A DNA stretch of 64,000 bases, taken from contig JARYHS010011408.1 of NCBI GenBank assembly GCA_031002005.1, forward strand, positions 218,777,473 to 218,841,472, given 5' to 3'. The notes beneath the pieces were generated by a model. That model ran no database searches. It had not been told where the DNA came from and was given only the letters and a program-made list of their open reading frames with translations. How positions within the stretch are numbered: position 1 is the stretch's first letter; the number at the start of each line of letters is the position of its first letter. Below are positions 10,539 to 21,450 of the stretch, piece by piece. The DNA is from Vandiemenella viatica (Eukaryota; Arthropoda; Insecta; Orthoptera; Morabidae). The position numbers and the translations under genes are program-made.

Positions 10539-11343
10539 TTAGATTTCTTTTGGGGCACGCTGAAGTGTCCTGGATCTTGATCTTGTCGTGGGTCCTCTGT
10601 ATGGCAGTTCTGGAGGGCCCCTCCTGTTCGTACTATTATCTTCCTGTCCGACTTCCTCAGTATCCAAACCGTCCTCAGAGTCCTTGAACAAGAAGCTGGT
10701 TGTGCCTAGCTGCTCGTCAGGATTGTAGTAAGGCTTCATGCGGAGGACGTGAACAATGTCCCTTCGCTTTCGTCGTTTCGAAGACGGCTCATAATCCTCG
10801 ACTTCGTATGTACGTCTGACCGGCGGCGTATGACACGATACGGACCAAAGTACCGCTTCAGTAACTTTTCTGATAGCCCAACCTTCCGGACAGGGGTAAA
10901 AATCCATACGAGATCTCCTGGGTTTGTACGCAACAGGTCGGTGCTTGCCGTCATACCGCTGACGGTCCCTCTCCTGGGTGGCCAGTGTTCGTATGCGAGC
11001 CAGCTGTCTTGCTTCTTCGACCCTGGTAATGAGCTGTTTTTATAGTCATCCTGAGTGTCGTCCGGCTGGAATGGGAACAGCGTATCCATTGTGGTCTCAG
11101 CTTCACGGCCATGGAGCAGAAAAAAACGGGGACGTGAAAAAACGGAGTGAAGCCTGTCGTATCTTGCCTTGCTGTATTATAAGCAAATGTGACCACTGGC
11201 AGTATTGTATCCCAATCCTTCTGCTCAACATCCACATACATCGACAGCATATCGGCTAATGTCTTGTTGAAGCGTTCTGTGAGACCGTTTGTCTGAGGGT
11301 GGTATGCAGTTGTCATCCTGTGGACAACGTCGCATCTTGACAT
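10539..11343 (-). pseudogene. gypsy integrase C-terminal half, broken over three frames
   Basis: The frame 11343-10951 opens with AYHPQTNGLTERFNK, which carries the third catalytic residue (Glu) of the D-D-E integrase triad, then AYNTARQDTTGFTPFF. Near 11115-11135 the frame is lost; DTLFPFQPDDTQDD and NPGDLVWIFTPVRKVGLSEK...RYFGPYRV (the GPY-type domain) appear in 11089-10736. The last part (RRTYEVEDYEPSSKRRKR, VLRMKPYY) is in 10907-10539. A repeated block containing CGTTTTTT around 11116-11146 suggests a small duplication. Not functional as read. Confidence 0.85.
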
Positions 11344-13426
11344 GGACCTCTGATACTAGTCTTGACTGGAATACCTTTCCACGATCGGATATCATCACAC
11401 GTGGTGCTCCATGCTTCAAAATAATGTCTTCTACTAGAAATTTTGCAACCTCTGGAGCTTCTGCAGTCGGCACAGGTTTGGTGACAGCGTAGCGCGTGAG
11501 GTAGTCGGTGCAGACTATTATCCATCGGTTACCGGTTGTCGACTTCGGGAACCTCCCCAAAAGGTCGATCCCAATTCGGTGGAATGGAACTGCTGCAGGT
11601 GGAATTGGTACTAGATGACCTGGAGGTAATTGCGGCACATGTTTCCGTCGCTGGCACTCTTTACAGTGACTCACATAATGCTTGACAGATCGGTAGAGAC
11701 CCTTCCAGTAATACCTGCGTCTGATTCGGTCCAGGGTCTTCACAAATCCCAGATGACCGGATATTGGAGCGTCGTGGAAATACTTGAGAATAGCTGGCTG
11801 GAGATGAGCTGGAACGACCAGAAGCCACTTGGGGCCTAGTGGATCGTAGTTGTTCTTATACAATGTCCCATCTATCAATTGAAACCCTCCTTTGGCCGGT
11901 TCTCCTTTCTCCAAGGCGTCTATGGTTCTTAATAACTCTGAATCTTCCCTCTGTTCAGCTGCAACGTCACCTAATTCAGCGAGGGCTGAAATTCCATTCA
12001 TGCTGTTGTGTTCTATTAAAGGATTCCTTGAAAGGCTGTCGGCATCCTTGTGTTTGCGTCCGTTTTTGAATACCACCGTGACGTCGTACTCTTGAAGTCT
12101 AAGTGCCCATCTTGCTAGTCGACCTGATGGATCCTTCAAGCTGGTTAGCCAACATAAAGAATGGTGGTCTGTTACGACGGTGAAAGGTTTGCCGAATAAA
12201 TACGGACGAAACTTGTTGATAGCCCAGACAACTGCGAGGCATTCTTTCTCGGTTGTAGAGTAGTTTATCTCGGGCTTAGAGAATACTCTTGATGCATAGG
12301 CTATCACCTTCTCAGCACCTTCCTGAATTTGCACAAGCACTGCACCGATCCCATAACCGCTGGCGTCAGTGTGAAGTTCAGTTTCTGCATTCTCGTCGTA
12401 TAAGGCTAGAACTGGTGCGGAAGTTAGAGCCTCCTTAAGTGCCTGGAAAGATCTTTCTTTAGTTTCATCCCAGTAAAACTTGGCGTCTCCCTGCAAAAGT
12501 TCTTGCAGTGGACGTGCCATGTTACAGAATCCTTTTATGAAACGCCGGAAGTATGAGCACAGCCCAAGAAAGCTTCTCACATCACGAATGTGCTGAGGAG
12601 TTGGAAATTCCATGACTGCCCTTACTTTATCTGGATCAGCGCGGACGCCATCTCCGTTGACCAGGTGCCCCAGGATTTTTATCTCTCTGGCGACGAAGAG
12701 GCACTTCTTCGGATTGAGGCGGAGTCCTGCAGTCTGAACACACTTCAGCACCGTTGACAGGCGACTCAGATGTTCTTCAAATGTTTTCGAGAAAACAACA
12801 ATGTCATCTAAATAACAAAGACACGTCGTCCACTTAAGGTGTCGAAGTAAGTTGTCCATCATGCGTTCGAATGTGGCCGGAGCGTTGCATAATCCGAATG
12901 GCATTACTTTGAATTCATAGAGGCCATCAGGTGTAATAAAAGCCGTCTTTTCTCTGTCAGCTTCGTCAACCTCGATTTGCCAGTAGCCTGTCTGCATGTC
13001 CATGGTTGAGAAGTATGTAGCTCCTTTCAAGCAGTCTAAGGCGTCGTCGATGCGCGGCAGTGGGTAGACATCTTTCTTTGTGATTTTGTTCAGCCGCCGA
13101 TAGTCGACACAGAATCGCCACGTACCATCCTTCTTCTTTACGAGGACCACCGGAGATGACCAAGGACTCTCCGAAGGTTGAATAATGTCATTATGCAACA
13201 TCTTCTCCACTTCCTCTCGAATTATTCGCCTTTCGACTGGTGACAATCGGTACGAGCGCTGGCTAATGGGCGGATGATCCCCAGTATTGATACGATGCTT
13301 TATCGTGGGCCGTTTCGTCTGACCTTTTTTTTGCTGGGGTGTGAATACACCAGAGAATTGGCGTAGTATAGCTAACACCCGGTGGTGTTGTTCCTTGGTC
13401 AGGCCGGACCCTATTGGCAGTTCCAT
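11225..13426 (-). CDS. pol: gypsy pol: reverse transcriptase, RNase H, start of integrase
   Basis: 733-residue frame. RT: FSTMDMQTGYWQ with the first catalytic Asp at 143, MPFGLCNAPATFERMM at 175-190, and the catalytic YLDD at 205-208. RNase H: LHTDASGYGIGAVL (D354), TTEKECLAVVWA (E394), VVTDHHSL (D420). Integrase zinc finger H551, H558, C588, C591 (spacing H-H-C-C), then a core with RIGIDLLG (D621) and VMISDRGKVF (D681). The last about 45 residues are out of frame: the integrase continues in the frame starting at 11343. These motifs place it in Ty3/gypsy. Residue numbers are from the first in-frame Met, although pol would normally be made as a polyprotein. Confidence 0.93.
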   Translation of the reverse strand: MELPIGSGLTKEQHHRVLAILRQFSGVFTPQQKKGQTKRPTIKHRINTGDHPPISQRSYRLSPVERRIIREEVEKMLHNDIIQPSESPWSSPVVLVKKKDGTWRFCVDYRRLNKITKKDVYPLPRIDDALDCLKGATYFSTMDMQTGYWQIEVDEADREKTAFITPDGLYEFKVMPFGLCNAPATFERMMDNLLRHLKWTTCLCYLDDIVVFSKTFEEHLSRLSTVLKCVQTAGLRLNPKKCLFVAREIKILGHLVNGDGVRADPDKVRAVMEFPTPQHIRDVRSFLGLCSYFRRFIKGFCNMARPLQELLQGDAKFYWDETKERSFQALKEALTSAPVLALYDENAETELHTDASGYGIGAVLVQIQEGAEKVIAYASRVFSKPEINYSTTEKECLAVVWAINKFRPYLFGKPFTVVTDHHSLCWLTSLKDPSGRLARWALRLQEYDVTVVFKNGRKHKDADSLSRNPLIEHNSMNGISALAELGDVAAEQREDSELLRTIDALEKGEPAKGGFQLIDGTLYKNNYDPLGPKWLLVVPAHLQPAILKYFHDAPISGHLGFVKTLDRIRRRYYWKGLYRSVKHYVSHCKECQRRKHVPQLPPGHLVPIPPAAVPFHRIGIDLLGRFPKSTTGNRWIIVCTDYLTRYAVTKPVPTAEAPEVAKFLVEDIILKHGAPRVMISDRGKVFQSRLVSEVHVKMRRCPQDDNCIPPSDKRSHRTLQQDISRYAVDVCGC

Positions 13427-13736
13427 AGTTGTTTTCCTCCAGCGTGTTGTCGGTACTAGTAACAGAGCATGGATCTTCGTTAATGACGTTGAGCTCGCCC
13501 TCCTGGACTGGTTCAGCTGTCCCTATGCACATTCCCTTGGGGATAATTTGTGACTGCTCGTGACAGTTGGTGATCCAAATGTCTCCTCGACCACCGATAA
13601 TGCTTATGATAGCCGCTGGTATGTAGATTTCTTTCGTGAGCCTAATAAACTTTCTACTATCGACAAGCACTTCAAGGTTGCGGTCGTCCGTGTTTTTGAC
13701 TGGGACTCTTCTCATTGCGAACGGCGGGATTGTCAC
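13263..13736 (-). pseudogene. gypsy pol linker between protease and RT
   Basis: 157-residue frame beginning TIPPFAMRRVPVKN, a segment gypsy pol polyproteins carry between protease and RT. After about residue 100 it becomes out-of-frame translation of the RT N-terminus (the true RT frame starts at 13426). It is thus bounded by two frame changes, near 13735 and near 13430. Confidence 0.6.
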
Positions 13737-14152
13737 GTTGTCAACGGCGAATAACTTCCCAGAAGATTCTGTGTTACGTGTATACCCGTCGCAACGACTT
13801 CTTCAATTTGCAGCTCAGACGTTCCACAGTCAATGACAGCTTGGGATGCCTTAAGGAAGTCCCATCCAAGGATGACATTATGACTACATTCTGTTAAAAT
13901 GACAAATTCAACTGGCTGGGTCCTGTTGTTGATGGTTATTCTCGCGACACAAGCTCCAGCTGGCTGGACGTACTTTCCATTTGCGACCTTTAGCACAGTT
14001 GCCCCCGTATCACGGAACATTGTCTTCTTTAGTGTGCGACGATAATTGTCCGACAATACGGAGAAAGAAGCTCCTGAATCAACCAGCGCCCGGACAGGTT
14101 GGCCGTCGATTATAACGTTGATGAGATTTCCCGACATCTTAGTGACTGTCAT
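13733..14152 (-). CDS. gypsy aspartic protease
   Basis: 139 residues. The catalytic triad is at 25-27 in ALVDSGASFSVLSD (D-S-G), and the flap/C-terminal ILGWDFL is at 94-100, both typical of retroelement pepsin-like proteases that cleave Gag-Pol. It is in a different frame from the end of gag and lies just downstream of it, as expected if Pol is made by frameshifting, although other frame breaks here are plainly damage. At its end (13733) the frame changes to 13736-13263, which encodes the protease-to-RT linker (ITIPPFA-like, MRRVPVKN). Confidence 0.85.
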   Translation of the reverse strand: MTVTKMSGNLINVIIDGQPVRALVDSGASFSVLSDNYRRTLKKTMFRDTGATVLKVANGKYVQPAGACVARITINNRTQPVEFVILTECSHNVILGWDFLKASQAVIDCGTSELQIEEVVATGIHVTQNLLGSYSPLTT

Positions 14153-14205
14153 CCATGGAGGATTTTCATCTGCGGCGGCCTCACCTCCGTAGATGGTCGC
14201 CTTGC

Positions 14206-15538
14206 TTAGTTTTCCTGCGTGCGGCGGCTAGGGGAGCGGCTGGTAGCTCTGTCCGGCGACGATGAACGGCAGCGGCGCGTCGGGGATCGACCTCGTCTAG
14301 GGTACGGCGATGGGCTTCTTCCCGTAGGTCGACCGAACTCGTCAGCGGGTGGCTGCCTGGGGTAGAACTGTTCGGATGGCGGACGTCTTGCGGCAAAATA
14401 ATCGTCAAATACTCGTCTTCTCTCTCTGCAGTAGCGTATGACATGTCCAGGGCGCCCACAGTGGAAACATACTGGCGCGTTGTCTTCTGTCCTCCAGACG
14501 TCCGTTCGTCTGCGGGACGTCATAGGTGCCGGAGGATTTGGTTGTGGCCGTGTCGGCCGGTTCCTAGGCTGCCGTTTGGCAGCTGCAGCATACGTCATAT
14601 CAGGGCGAGGCCATTCTTCACGTCGAGTGCGATTGGCTCGGCAGACAGGAGCTATTGTCTGAAATACCTCTTTTTCCGCCGCGTCGGCTCCTTCATGACC
14701 CACTGGGCTTACATCCATGGCCATGATCTGATGCTCACTCGGTTCAAGAGTCCCAGCTGCCATGAACTGTTGTAATTCTTCTCTCACAATTTGTCGTATG
14801 AGAGACGCAAAGTCGTGCTGGTCTTCCACAACTGCCATAGGGACTACGTTGGGAAGTCTGTCATACTTCTTTCGCCCAACCCTCCTTTGTTGCATCTCCT
14901 CAATCCGCTGGCACCACTTGATGAACTCTTCCGTCGTAGCGACGTCTTTTATCAGAAGAGCTTGGTACATGTCTTCTGCAATACCTTTCATTAGGTGCGT
15001 GATTTTGTCGGCTTCAGTCATATTCGGGTTGACTACGTTGCATAGGGCCAAAACATCCTGTATGTAAGATTGCGTCGGCTCCCCATGTCGTTGGGCCCGG
15101 TTCTTCAGTTGTTCTTCCGCCGAGCGGATTTGTCGCTGGTGGTCCCCAAACGTTTTCTTAAGTTCCGTCTGGAACATTTCCCAGTTATTCAGTTTTTCTT
15201 CGTTGTTCTCGAACCACTTGCTGGGCGGTTCCGTCCAGATAGAAATAAACATTTGCCAAGCACATGGTATGATCCCATCTGTTGTACTTGGCGACTCGGT
15301 CGAACCCTTTTAGCCATTTGTTAGGATCCTGTCCAGCGTCTCCAGAGAACACCGATGGGTGTCGAATGTGCAGCTGGCTTGCCGCCATGGGTTTCCTAAT
15401 GACGCGGACTTTCGGAAGGACGTACTGAGTATATCCTTTGTAGTCCGGTTCCAGTCCGTGTAGGCGGCGACTTTTACGTTGCCTAATCGGAGTCACGACG
15501 ATGCAGCTGTTGCACAGGGTACCCGGCGCCTCCACCAA
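14206..15538 (-). pseudogene. gag: gypsy gag (capsid and nucleocapsid), one frameshift
   Basis: A first frame, 15538-15185, holds the N-terminus and the start of the capsid-like domain (PSVFSGDAGQDPNKWLKGFD). The second frame (348 residues, 15252-14206) continues it through NNWEMFQTELKKTFGD and a helical region. It then reaches a CCHC zinc knuckle CFHCGRPGHVIRYC at residues 262-275. The tail is rich in Ser/Arg/Pro repeats (about 290-348), likely RNA-binding. The two frames overlap around 15185-15252, where one indel shifts the frame. Gag would assemble the particle that packages the element RNA. Confidence 0.85.
15524..15534 (-). other. Candidate primer-binding site
   Basis: In element sense TGGAGGCGCCG lies eight bases after the 5' LTR. 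It would pair with a tRNA 3' end CGGCGCCTCCA. From memory this resembles the acceptor end of some animal tRNA-Thr; that identity is not verified. A shifted alternative, TGGTGG..., starts three bases earlier in the element (at 15537). Confidence 0.45.
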
Positions 15539-15542
15539 ACTA

Positions 15543-15906
15543 TGTCGCGTTGGAACCGGGACAGGTGTGAATTCGAAGGTTACTTGTCAATGAACACAGC
15601 ACTTAAACTGAGAACAGGTTTATTGAGAACTCGAACATACACGCAGCACTGACTGCCTCTTGGGCAGAATGCTCTTCTATTTATACACAGATAGAACGTA
15701 CTAGAGATTACAAGAGTAGTTAACAAATGAAATGTGTAGAAGTTACAAGTGACCTTAGGAAACATGTAGAATCTTCTGGAAATAATAAACAGAATTAAAT
15801 AATTTTTGTCAGTGGGCGGGATTGAACCGGCGACCTTCGGTACCGCAATTCGTGACGCTACCCGCTGCGCCATGCTGGCAGACGGTACACTGGCGTTCAT
15901 GCGGCA
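15543..15906 (-). repeat. 5' LTR of the gypsy element (364 bp) with TATA box, poly(A) signal and tRNA-like Pol III boxes
   Basis: In element sense it begins TGCCGCATGAACGCC and ends CGCGACA, i.e. TG...CA termini. It holds a TATAAATA box (15686-15679) and an AATAAA (15624-15619) in the order expected of U3 and R. Near its 5' edge it carries a tRNA-like module: A box TGGCGCAGCGGG (15872-15861) and B box GGTTCAATCCC (15828-15818), 32 nt apart, both in element sense. Confidence 0.93.
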
Positions 15907-16589
15907 ATATGTAGTTCGTCCCTCGTCTTTGGTCTGCTGCGTTTTCCGGTCGGCTTGTCAAAGGTGGCTTTGTGATACACGGCTGCTGAGATGAACAGCG
16001 GGTCTGGAAACAAGGTTTGAGACACGCCCTTACCTTGTGAGCGGCCACCAACAGCAGGAGACCCAACACGTCGCCGTAGAGGCGGAAACCAGAATACGGG
16101 CGCTCTACAGTGCCAGTATGTAAAGTTTCATTTCTCAAGTTGTCACCGCAACAAAAACACCTTACACTTAACACTTATATTACTAGTGACTGGATTATCT
16201 GTAACACTAAAAGCTAGAAATATGCATGAAAAAATGATTAAAATGAGTATGAAACGTGTCAAAAAGTGTCAAAATATGCAACATTATATAATATAATAAA
16301 AGAGGTAATGTTTATATTTTTCAAATCAAAATCAGCATTCAATTAGTAAGTAGTTGAATGAAATTTATAAATTCGATAACATTAACATTTTTTTAATTTA
16401 TTTTCTTTTATAAATGTAAACAATCTGGCACTGTTTCAAATATTCAATAGTAAGATATTTTTATAAGTGTATATGGACCGTTCGACATTCACTGATGCAA
16501 CTGGGCAGTATTTGAAATTGCGTGTTGTGTTAGCTGTCATTGTTTCTGGATAAAGTTCACCCGTCTCATTACCAAAACTATTACTTTGA
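15907..16589. other. Gypsy 5' flank; GC-richer then AT-rich, no supported gene
   Basis: 15907-16170 is GC-richer than its surroundings and has an open minus frame with a CTCACAAG|GTAAGG donor-like site at 16034/16033. No ATG or convincing acceptor exists, so no exon is called. 16190-16589 is AT-rich. Confidence 0.3.
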
Positions 16590-17003
16590 CACAAAAGTTC
16601 CAAACCTGGATTATTGATTCATTGCAAGACAGGAGGAGGATGAGGTGGGTTATGGGAGAGAACAGGGCGTATACTGGTGATGAGGCATGGAAAGATATTG
16701 GAGTAGGTATGAAAAGTAGTGCATGGAAGGGAAAAGATGACCATGACCACAAGCTGGCACTCGATTTCAGGCACAAGGGTGTGGGAAGATTCTCTTTTTT
16801 AGGTAAGGGTATCAGGGATTTGAATGGGTTATCAAGAGAAATGATGACTAATTTACCGTAAAACATTGAAAGAATTTAAAGATAAGATTTGTAAAGGGCA
16901 AATGTAGGTGGGTACAGGATAGGGGCAAGATGGGGGTGTAGGGAAATTGCGACCGGATCCTGTGCTTCATTGCAATTACAAGTAAATTAAATTAAATTAA
17001 AAT
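16590..17003 (+). mobile_element. CR1/L2-like LINE, 3' fragment, plus strand
   Basis: Same family as 4780-8175 but inverted. It encodes, with an open stretch at 16586-16861, SLQDRRRMRWVMGENRAYTG, then KDIGVGMKSSAWKGKDDHDH and FSFLGKGIRDLNGLS. These are followed by the 3' UTR and a TTAAATTAAATTAAAA tail. It is 5'-truncated, as usual for target-primed insertions. Confidence 0.88.
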
Positions 17004-18084
17004 ATTTTCAAACTTTAAGTTTATACAGGAATACCTCTGGCAATTCATTACCTGAATAGATTCAGTCAACGTCAGACCTTGAGTTTCAAGCTTTTTAATA
17101 GTCGCAGGTATGTGGGAAAAACGAATGCTAATCATAGCTATGGCTTTAATACTAGAATTATTAAATGCTTCCGTGTACTGACAAACTGTCATGGTCTCTC
17201 AGTTATTAAAGTCAGTTACTACACCCTCGGAATGTTCATTGTAAAACAGTACAGCTCCAACCCACGTCACCCATCTAGTTACCACTTGTTCCGGAGGTAA
17301 ACGGCAGGCACATTTAGGATTTTTTTTATAGGCATTATTACGAGAACTTATTTAAAGAAAAGCTTTCTTTGTTGATAAAATCAGTTTACATTCCCAAACG
17401 TGGGTCGTAGTTCTTCAGCTAATTGTAAACTAAGAGCCGTGCTGCTAGTAGGTTTTGCCGACTACAACGTAAGATTTTATTTATTGACTAGGTGTACTAC
17501 CGAAAAATATTGTAAATATAGCGAAAATATGCATCATCACAATATTTTTGGTAAAATATGTAATAACCGGTGAAAATGGGTTTAATATCCAAATGATATG
17601 CAAACATGCAGATGCATATAATCCGGTCTCTATATATTACTCATGCCCTCTGCTGTGATGTCAGATGCCAGTTCTCATTCTGGCCCAGGCTAAATTTTAG
17701 TCTGCCACTAACATTGGTGCTCGTAAATTAAAGCTTTTGACTTACGTATCTATGGCCAAAAAATTTAACGGAAACATCAACATCGCATTAATATAAATAA
17801 ACAATAATCAACTGATAGTTAATGCGTTAATGAATGCAATACACACTTTTCCTTCAGTGTTTTGCCAATTAATTTCCTCGCTGGTTCTTAGAACTATTAT
17901 TAAATAACGTTTGTTGGTAGTGACATTTATGGCCGTTGTAGGTCGACAAAGAAGGCTGAGAGCGTTACGTTACAGCGTTGCGGATGCGGCTACGCGATGA
18001 TCAAGCTTAGTATTTCATTACTATAGACTGTACCGGGAAGAATGCCGTGGCAATTAAACACTCTTTCATACAAATCAGTATGCT
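17004..18084. other. No recognisable gene or repeat
   Basis: AT-rich, no motif support on either strand. Confidence 0.3.
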
Positions 18085-18330
18085 GCCGGCCTCGGTAGCG
18101 TAGGGGCTAGAGTGCTACTACCTCCAAGTGCTGAAGGACGCAGGTTCGAGTCAGGCCGAGGGCATGAGTGTTTAAGTGTTGTGTGTGTGAATGTTATGTC
18201 GTTGTTGTAGTCCTTTGTGATCATACTTAATAGAAACACTGTACTGGGGAAACTAATACATTGAAATAATCGTGATAATCACATCGAGCTGCCTGTGTGG
18301 CTTAAGTAGCCGAATGCCATATAAAAAAAA
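18085..18330 (+). mobile_element. tRNA-headed SINE, family B
   Basis: A tRNA-like head GCCGGCCTCGGTAGCGTAGG (A-box region) is followed about 45 nt later by the B box GGTTCGAGTC. A roughly 150-nt body follows, ending GGCTTAAGTAGCCG...ATATAAAAAAAA. It shows no sequence similarity to family A outside the promoter boxes. No target duplication was resolved. Confidence 0.7.
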
Positions 18331-18615
18331 TCCAGCCTCAAGCCATGACTGCTAAGAAGGCAGTTTTCTCCAGTATCACATGTTCTTCCTCTATTTCCCC
18401 TCTTCCACGCATTTCAGTTTTCTCCCATGTCTTACATAATCTTTTATATTCATTTAACCCATCTATCTCATGGTCTTCTTCTAGGTTTCTTAACTACCAG
18501 TTTTGAATTTTACGTTCTCTTCATCACTCGTCCTCTTCATTTGTCCATGCCACTAGTATCTTGATCTTCCAGTTCTTTCATGTGCAGATTCTTATTAAAC
18601 TGTCTTCCTCACACA
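18331..18615. other. Short spacer between two SINEs
   Basis: Pyrimidine-rich AT spacer; nothing recognised. Confidence 0.3.
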
Positions 18616-18846
18616 CCGAGCGTGGTGTGTTACGGTTAGCGTTCTGGCCTCGCATTCGGGAGGACGCCGGTTCGAATCCCCATCCGGGCATCCAGATTTT
18701 GGTTTCCCAAATCACTCCAGGCAAATGCCGGGATGATTCCTTTAAAAGGCCATGGCTGAATTCCTTCCCATTCCTTGCCCCCCATCCTTTCCCGTCTCTA
18801 AAGACCTCGCTCTTATGAGACGTTAAGCAGAAAAAGAAAAAAAAAA
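18616..18846 (+). mobile_element. tRNA-headed SINE, family A, with target duplication
   Basis: Starts CCGAGCGTGGTG. The A-box-like region GGTTAGCGTTCTGG is followed by a perfect B box GGTTCGAATCC, then the family A body and an A-rich tail (GCAGAAAAAGAAAAAAAAAA). The flanks share TCCTCACA on both sides (just before the head and at 18847-18854), a short target duplication. Confidence 0.93.
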
Positions 18847-18854
18847 TCCTCACA

Positions 18855-21374
18855 TGCTCATTCCCCAATTAGTCAGGTCTCGTTACACTAATTCCTCCCC
18901 GTGACTTGTAAGCTTTTCGTTCTTTTGTGTCATCTCCCTGTTCCTAATCATGTTATTGACACTACTGTACAATTCGTGGGCTCCTCTGCACCTTTCTTTT
19001 TTTTTTATCTCCTTTACAACCTTTAGTTTCTCACCTTTATATATGACATAGCGATTAGTCCTAATCTTCTTTCAAGTTGCAATTACTGCGTCACTCTTAT
19101 TTGTATGCTGATAACATTAGTAAAATTCTCATTTCTCATGTCTGAAAAGTTGCCATAATTCTTATAAAAAAACTCTTTAGCTTGCCAGTTCAAAGGTATT
19201 TTTTTTATTAAATTTAAGTGATGTGCTTTACAAACCTTTTAGTTCTTTTCATAACCCATTTCACATCTGTTGTTAATTTAATAGTCAATAATGTGATCAC
19301 TACTGGATGATGCTAAGTTAAATCACCCCCAGAAAATAGAGCTTAAAAGTAAGCACTGAATACTATTCTCCTGAATATTACAAATAAAATTTTCTTATTT
19401 TTATTTTCAAGATGTTATATTCTTTTGTCACGCGTTTAAATTTAGAATGCGGTGGTGTTACTTATACTCTCATTTTCGCTGATTAAATACTTGTAATTTC
19501 TGATTAGCACATTTAGGTAACTCAGACATTTAAGTAAGATGAACTGACTCTCTTTTGATTTTACTTTGGTCAAAAAGTAGTTAGCAAGCGGGATAAATTT
19601 CGTTACTTGTAGCAAAACGTTTTATTTCTCAATTAGCTACGGTGATTTTTCTTAAGAACATCTAATCGAAAAATAGATGAATACCCAGCTAACCGAATCA
19701 ACTGAATATACATTTTCCACTAAAATTACGTTATTCAGATATATTTCGCATTGCGGACAACATCTTATACAGTTCAACATTCACTAGATTTGCTTATTAC
19801 TGTCAGTTGTTAGTAAATGATCATAATAACTTCTCTGAAAGTTTCTCGCGTGATTTATTTTCAGGGTTTTACATAGAAAATGGAAAAGCTCCTTAAAATC
19901 AGTTCCTATACTTAAAATCAGATTTTTTCAGAAAAACATCTAGATATTGTATCCACTCAGCTATGATATGCCAAATGTAACTTACTTAAATGAAATTGAC
20001 TTCAACTTTGCAGAAAAACCGATTTATTGCTTATTTTATTTGGATGTACATTTTAACAATATAATCACTGATTGCACAATTCCTTTTGATAAATTCAAAT
20101 TTAAAACATCTCTTTCATCTTAATACTATAGTTCTTTCGTATCTTATTTGTTTTCATTTGATCTGAAGCACCAAATGGCACTAAACAGCCATCAGCTATT
20201 TATACAGATAACCAAGACATTGTACAAATAAGTAAAGTATTGTACCAGTAAACAAGTCATTGTACAGGATAATTATACATAAATCAAGAATCTTATATCA
20301 GGTAGACTATTTCTCACATAAATACATACATGTTTAAAAAATCAAGAATTAAGATGACAAAGAAATAGAGTACTATGTATAGATAGTAAATTACAACGTA
20401 ATTAAAATCTAAAAATAATTTTTATCTATACCTTAATAATACTTTCTTTATAAATCTAAATGTTTATACACACACACACAGAGAAATTAAAACAATATAA
20501 AAAACTTATTTGACTAAATCTTAATATTTTTTTCACTGTGTGTGATACAATGCGAGTAACCTCTCCGTCTCGAATCATCCAAAGTGTCTCCTAACGCTGA
20601 TCAAAACTTAATCTTTGACTGACACAGACGTTGTATAGCTGCTTTAAACTCATAGCGGAAATCTATTACACAAAAATTATGACTATTCAATTTAACTGTG
20701 AGGTGTTGCGTTTTAATATACCAGAAAGATCACGCTCTGGGGACACCAGGTTTTAAATTGAAGCTGTTTCTTCCTCTCTAGCTATATTCTCCTTGGTATC
20801 GTCACTATATCAAGTTGTTTCATTTAGTCTCTGACCAGAGTGTCTATTTTTGAAATAACGATGGAAGTGAGTGGTGGGTTGTGAAATTCCTAGTTTACGG
20901 CCTGAGTATTCACCGGCAGAGTTACTTCCAGTTGATCCCTGGTTTGAATACCTTGTTTTTAGTAAGGGGCGGCTCTGCATATAGTGGAGTCGACAATATT
21001 GGCGATATGGAAGGCGAACCGCATACATTGTGTACGTCGTCGTTAAACCGATCCGAGAGGAGGGTGGGACATTATATAAGTACGGTGCTCCCCCGAGGGT
21101 CCCCATTCTGCGTCGTTTCACCCCCGGGCGGGCGTCCAATGAGGCGTCAAGTCACCTTTGTGCTGTTTTTGTATGCGGCGCACCCCACGCCGTATGCTAA
21201 TATACACGTGCGCATTGCTGACGCGATGTGACGTATTGCTTACAAGCTGGGGTGTGGTCACACCATGAGTTTTTGTTTCACACTACATTCGCTAACTCCA
21301 CGCTCGGCTCTTTGGCAAGGACGATCCTCAGGATGTGGAGGGAAAGACCAATTTATACCTGCCAAATCAGAACA
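18855..21374. other. Mostly AT-rich, no gene called; TATA-like site near 21072
   Basis: 18855-20870 is AT-rich without repeats I recognise. 20880-21240 is GC-richer. It contains CATTATATAAGTAC at about 21068-21080, which reads as a TATA box on the + strand upstream of CpG-containing sequence. No splice-supported exon follows, so this is only a weak promoter candidate. Confidence 0.25.
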
Positions 21375-21450
21375 CCAAGAGGTCTAGTTGCTAAGTTAAG
21401 GCGTATGACTGGAGACAGAAAGCTCCCCGGTTCGAATCCCTGTCTCGGCG
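21375..21450 (+). mobile_element. tRNA-like SINE head, family C
   Basis: AGTTGCTAAGTTAAGGCG resembles a D-arm/A-box region, and CCGGTTCGAATCCCTGTCTCGG carries a perfect B box GGTTCGAATCC. The same head occurs at 34108 (GGCACAGTTGTTAAGGCG, GGTTCGAATCTTGGTCTCGG). The body after the head is not clearly shared here, so this copy is truncated or diverged. Confidence 0.55.

Larger units (their letters stand above)
10140..15906 (-). mobile_element. Ty3/gypsy LTR retrotransposon with both LTRs
   Basis: Minus-strand element of about 5.77 kb. Order (element sense): 5' LTR 15906-15543, primer-binding site about 15534-15524, gag 15538-14206, protease 14152-13733, RT/RNase H/integrase 13426-10539, polypurine tract 10517-10504, 3' LTR 10503-10140 (its last three bases lie in the N gap). 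The order PR-RT-RH-INT is that of Metaviridae (Ty3/gypsy). There is no env-like ORF. The LTRs differ at a single position in 361 comparable bases (10230 versus 15633), so insertion looks recent, yet gag and pol carry several frame changes. The target duplication cannot be tested because one flank is in the gap. Confidence 0.95.

Noticed and set aside
15809..16174. Minus open frame with a CTCACAAG|GTAAGG donor-like site
   Set aside because: No ATG, weak acceptor, partly inside the LTR, no recognisable domain.
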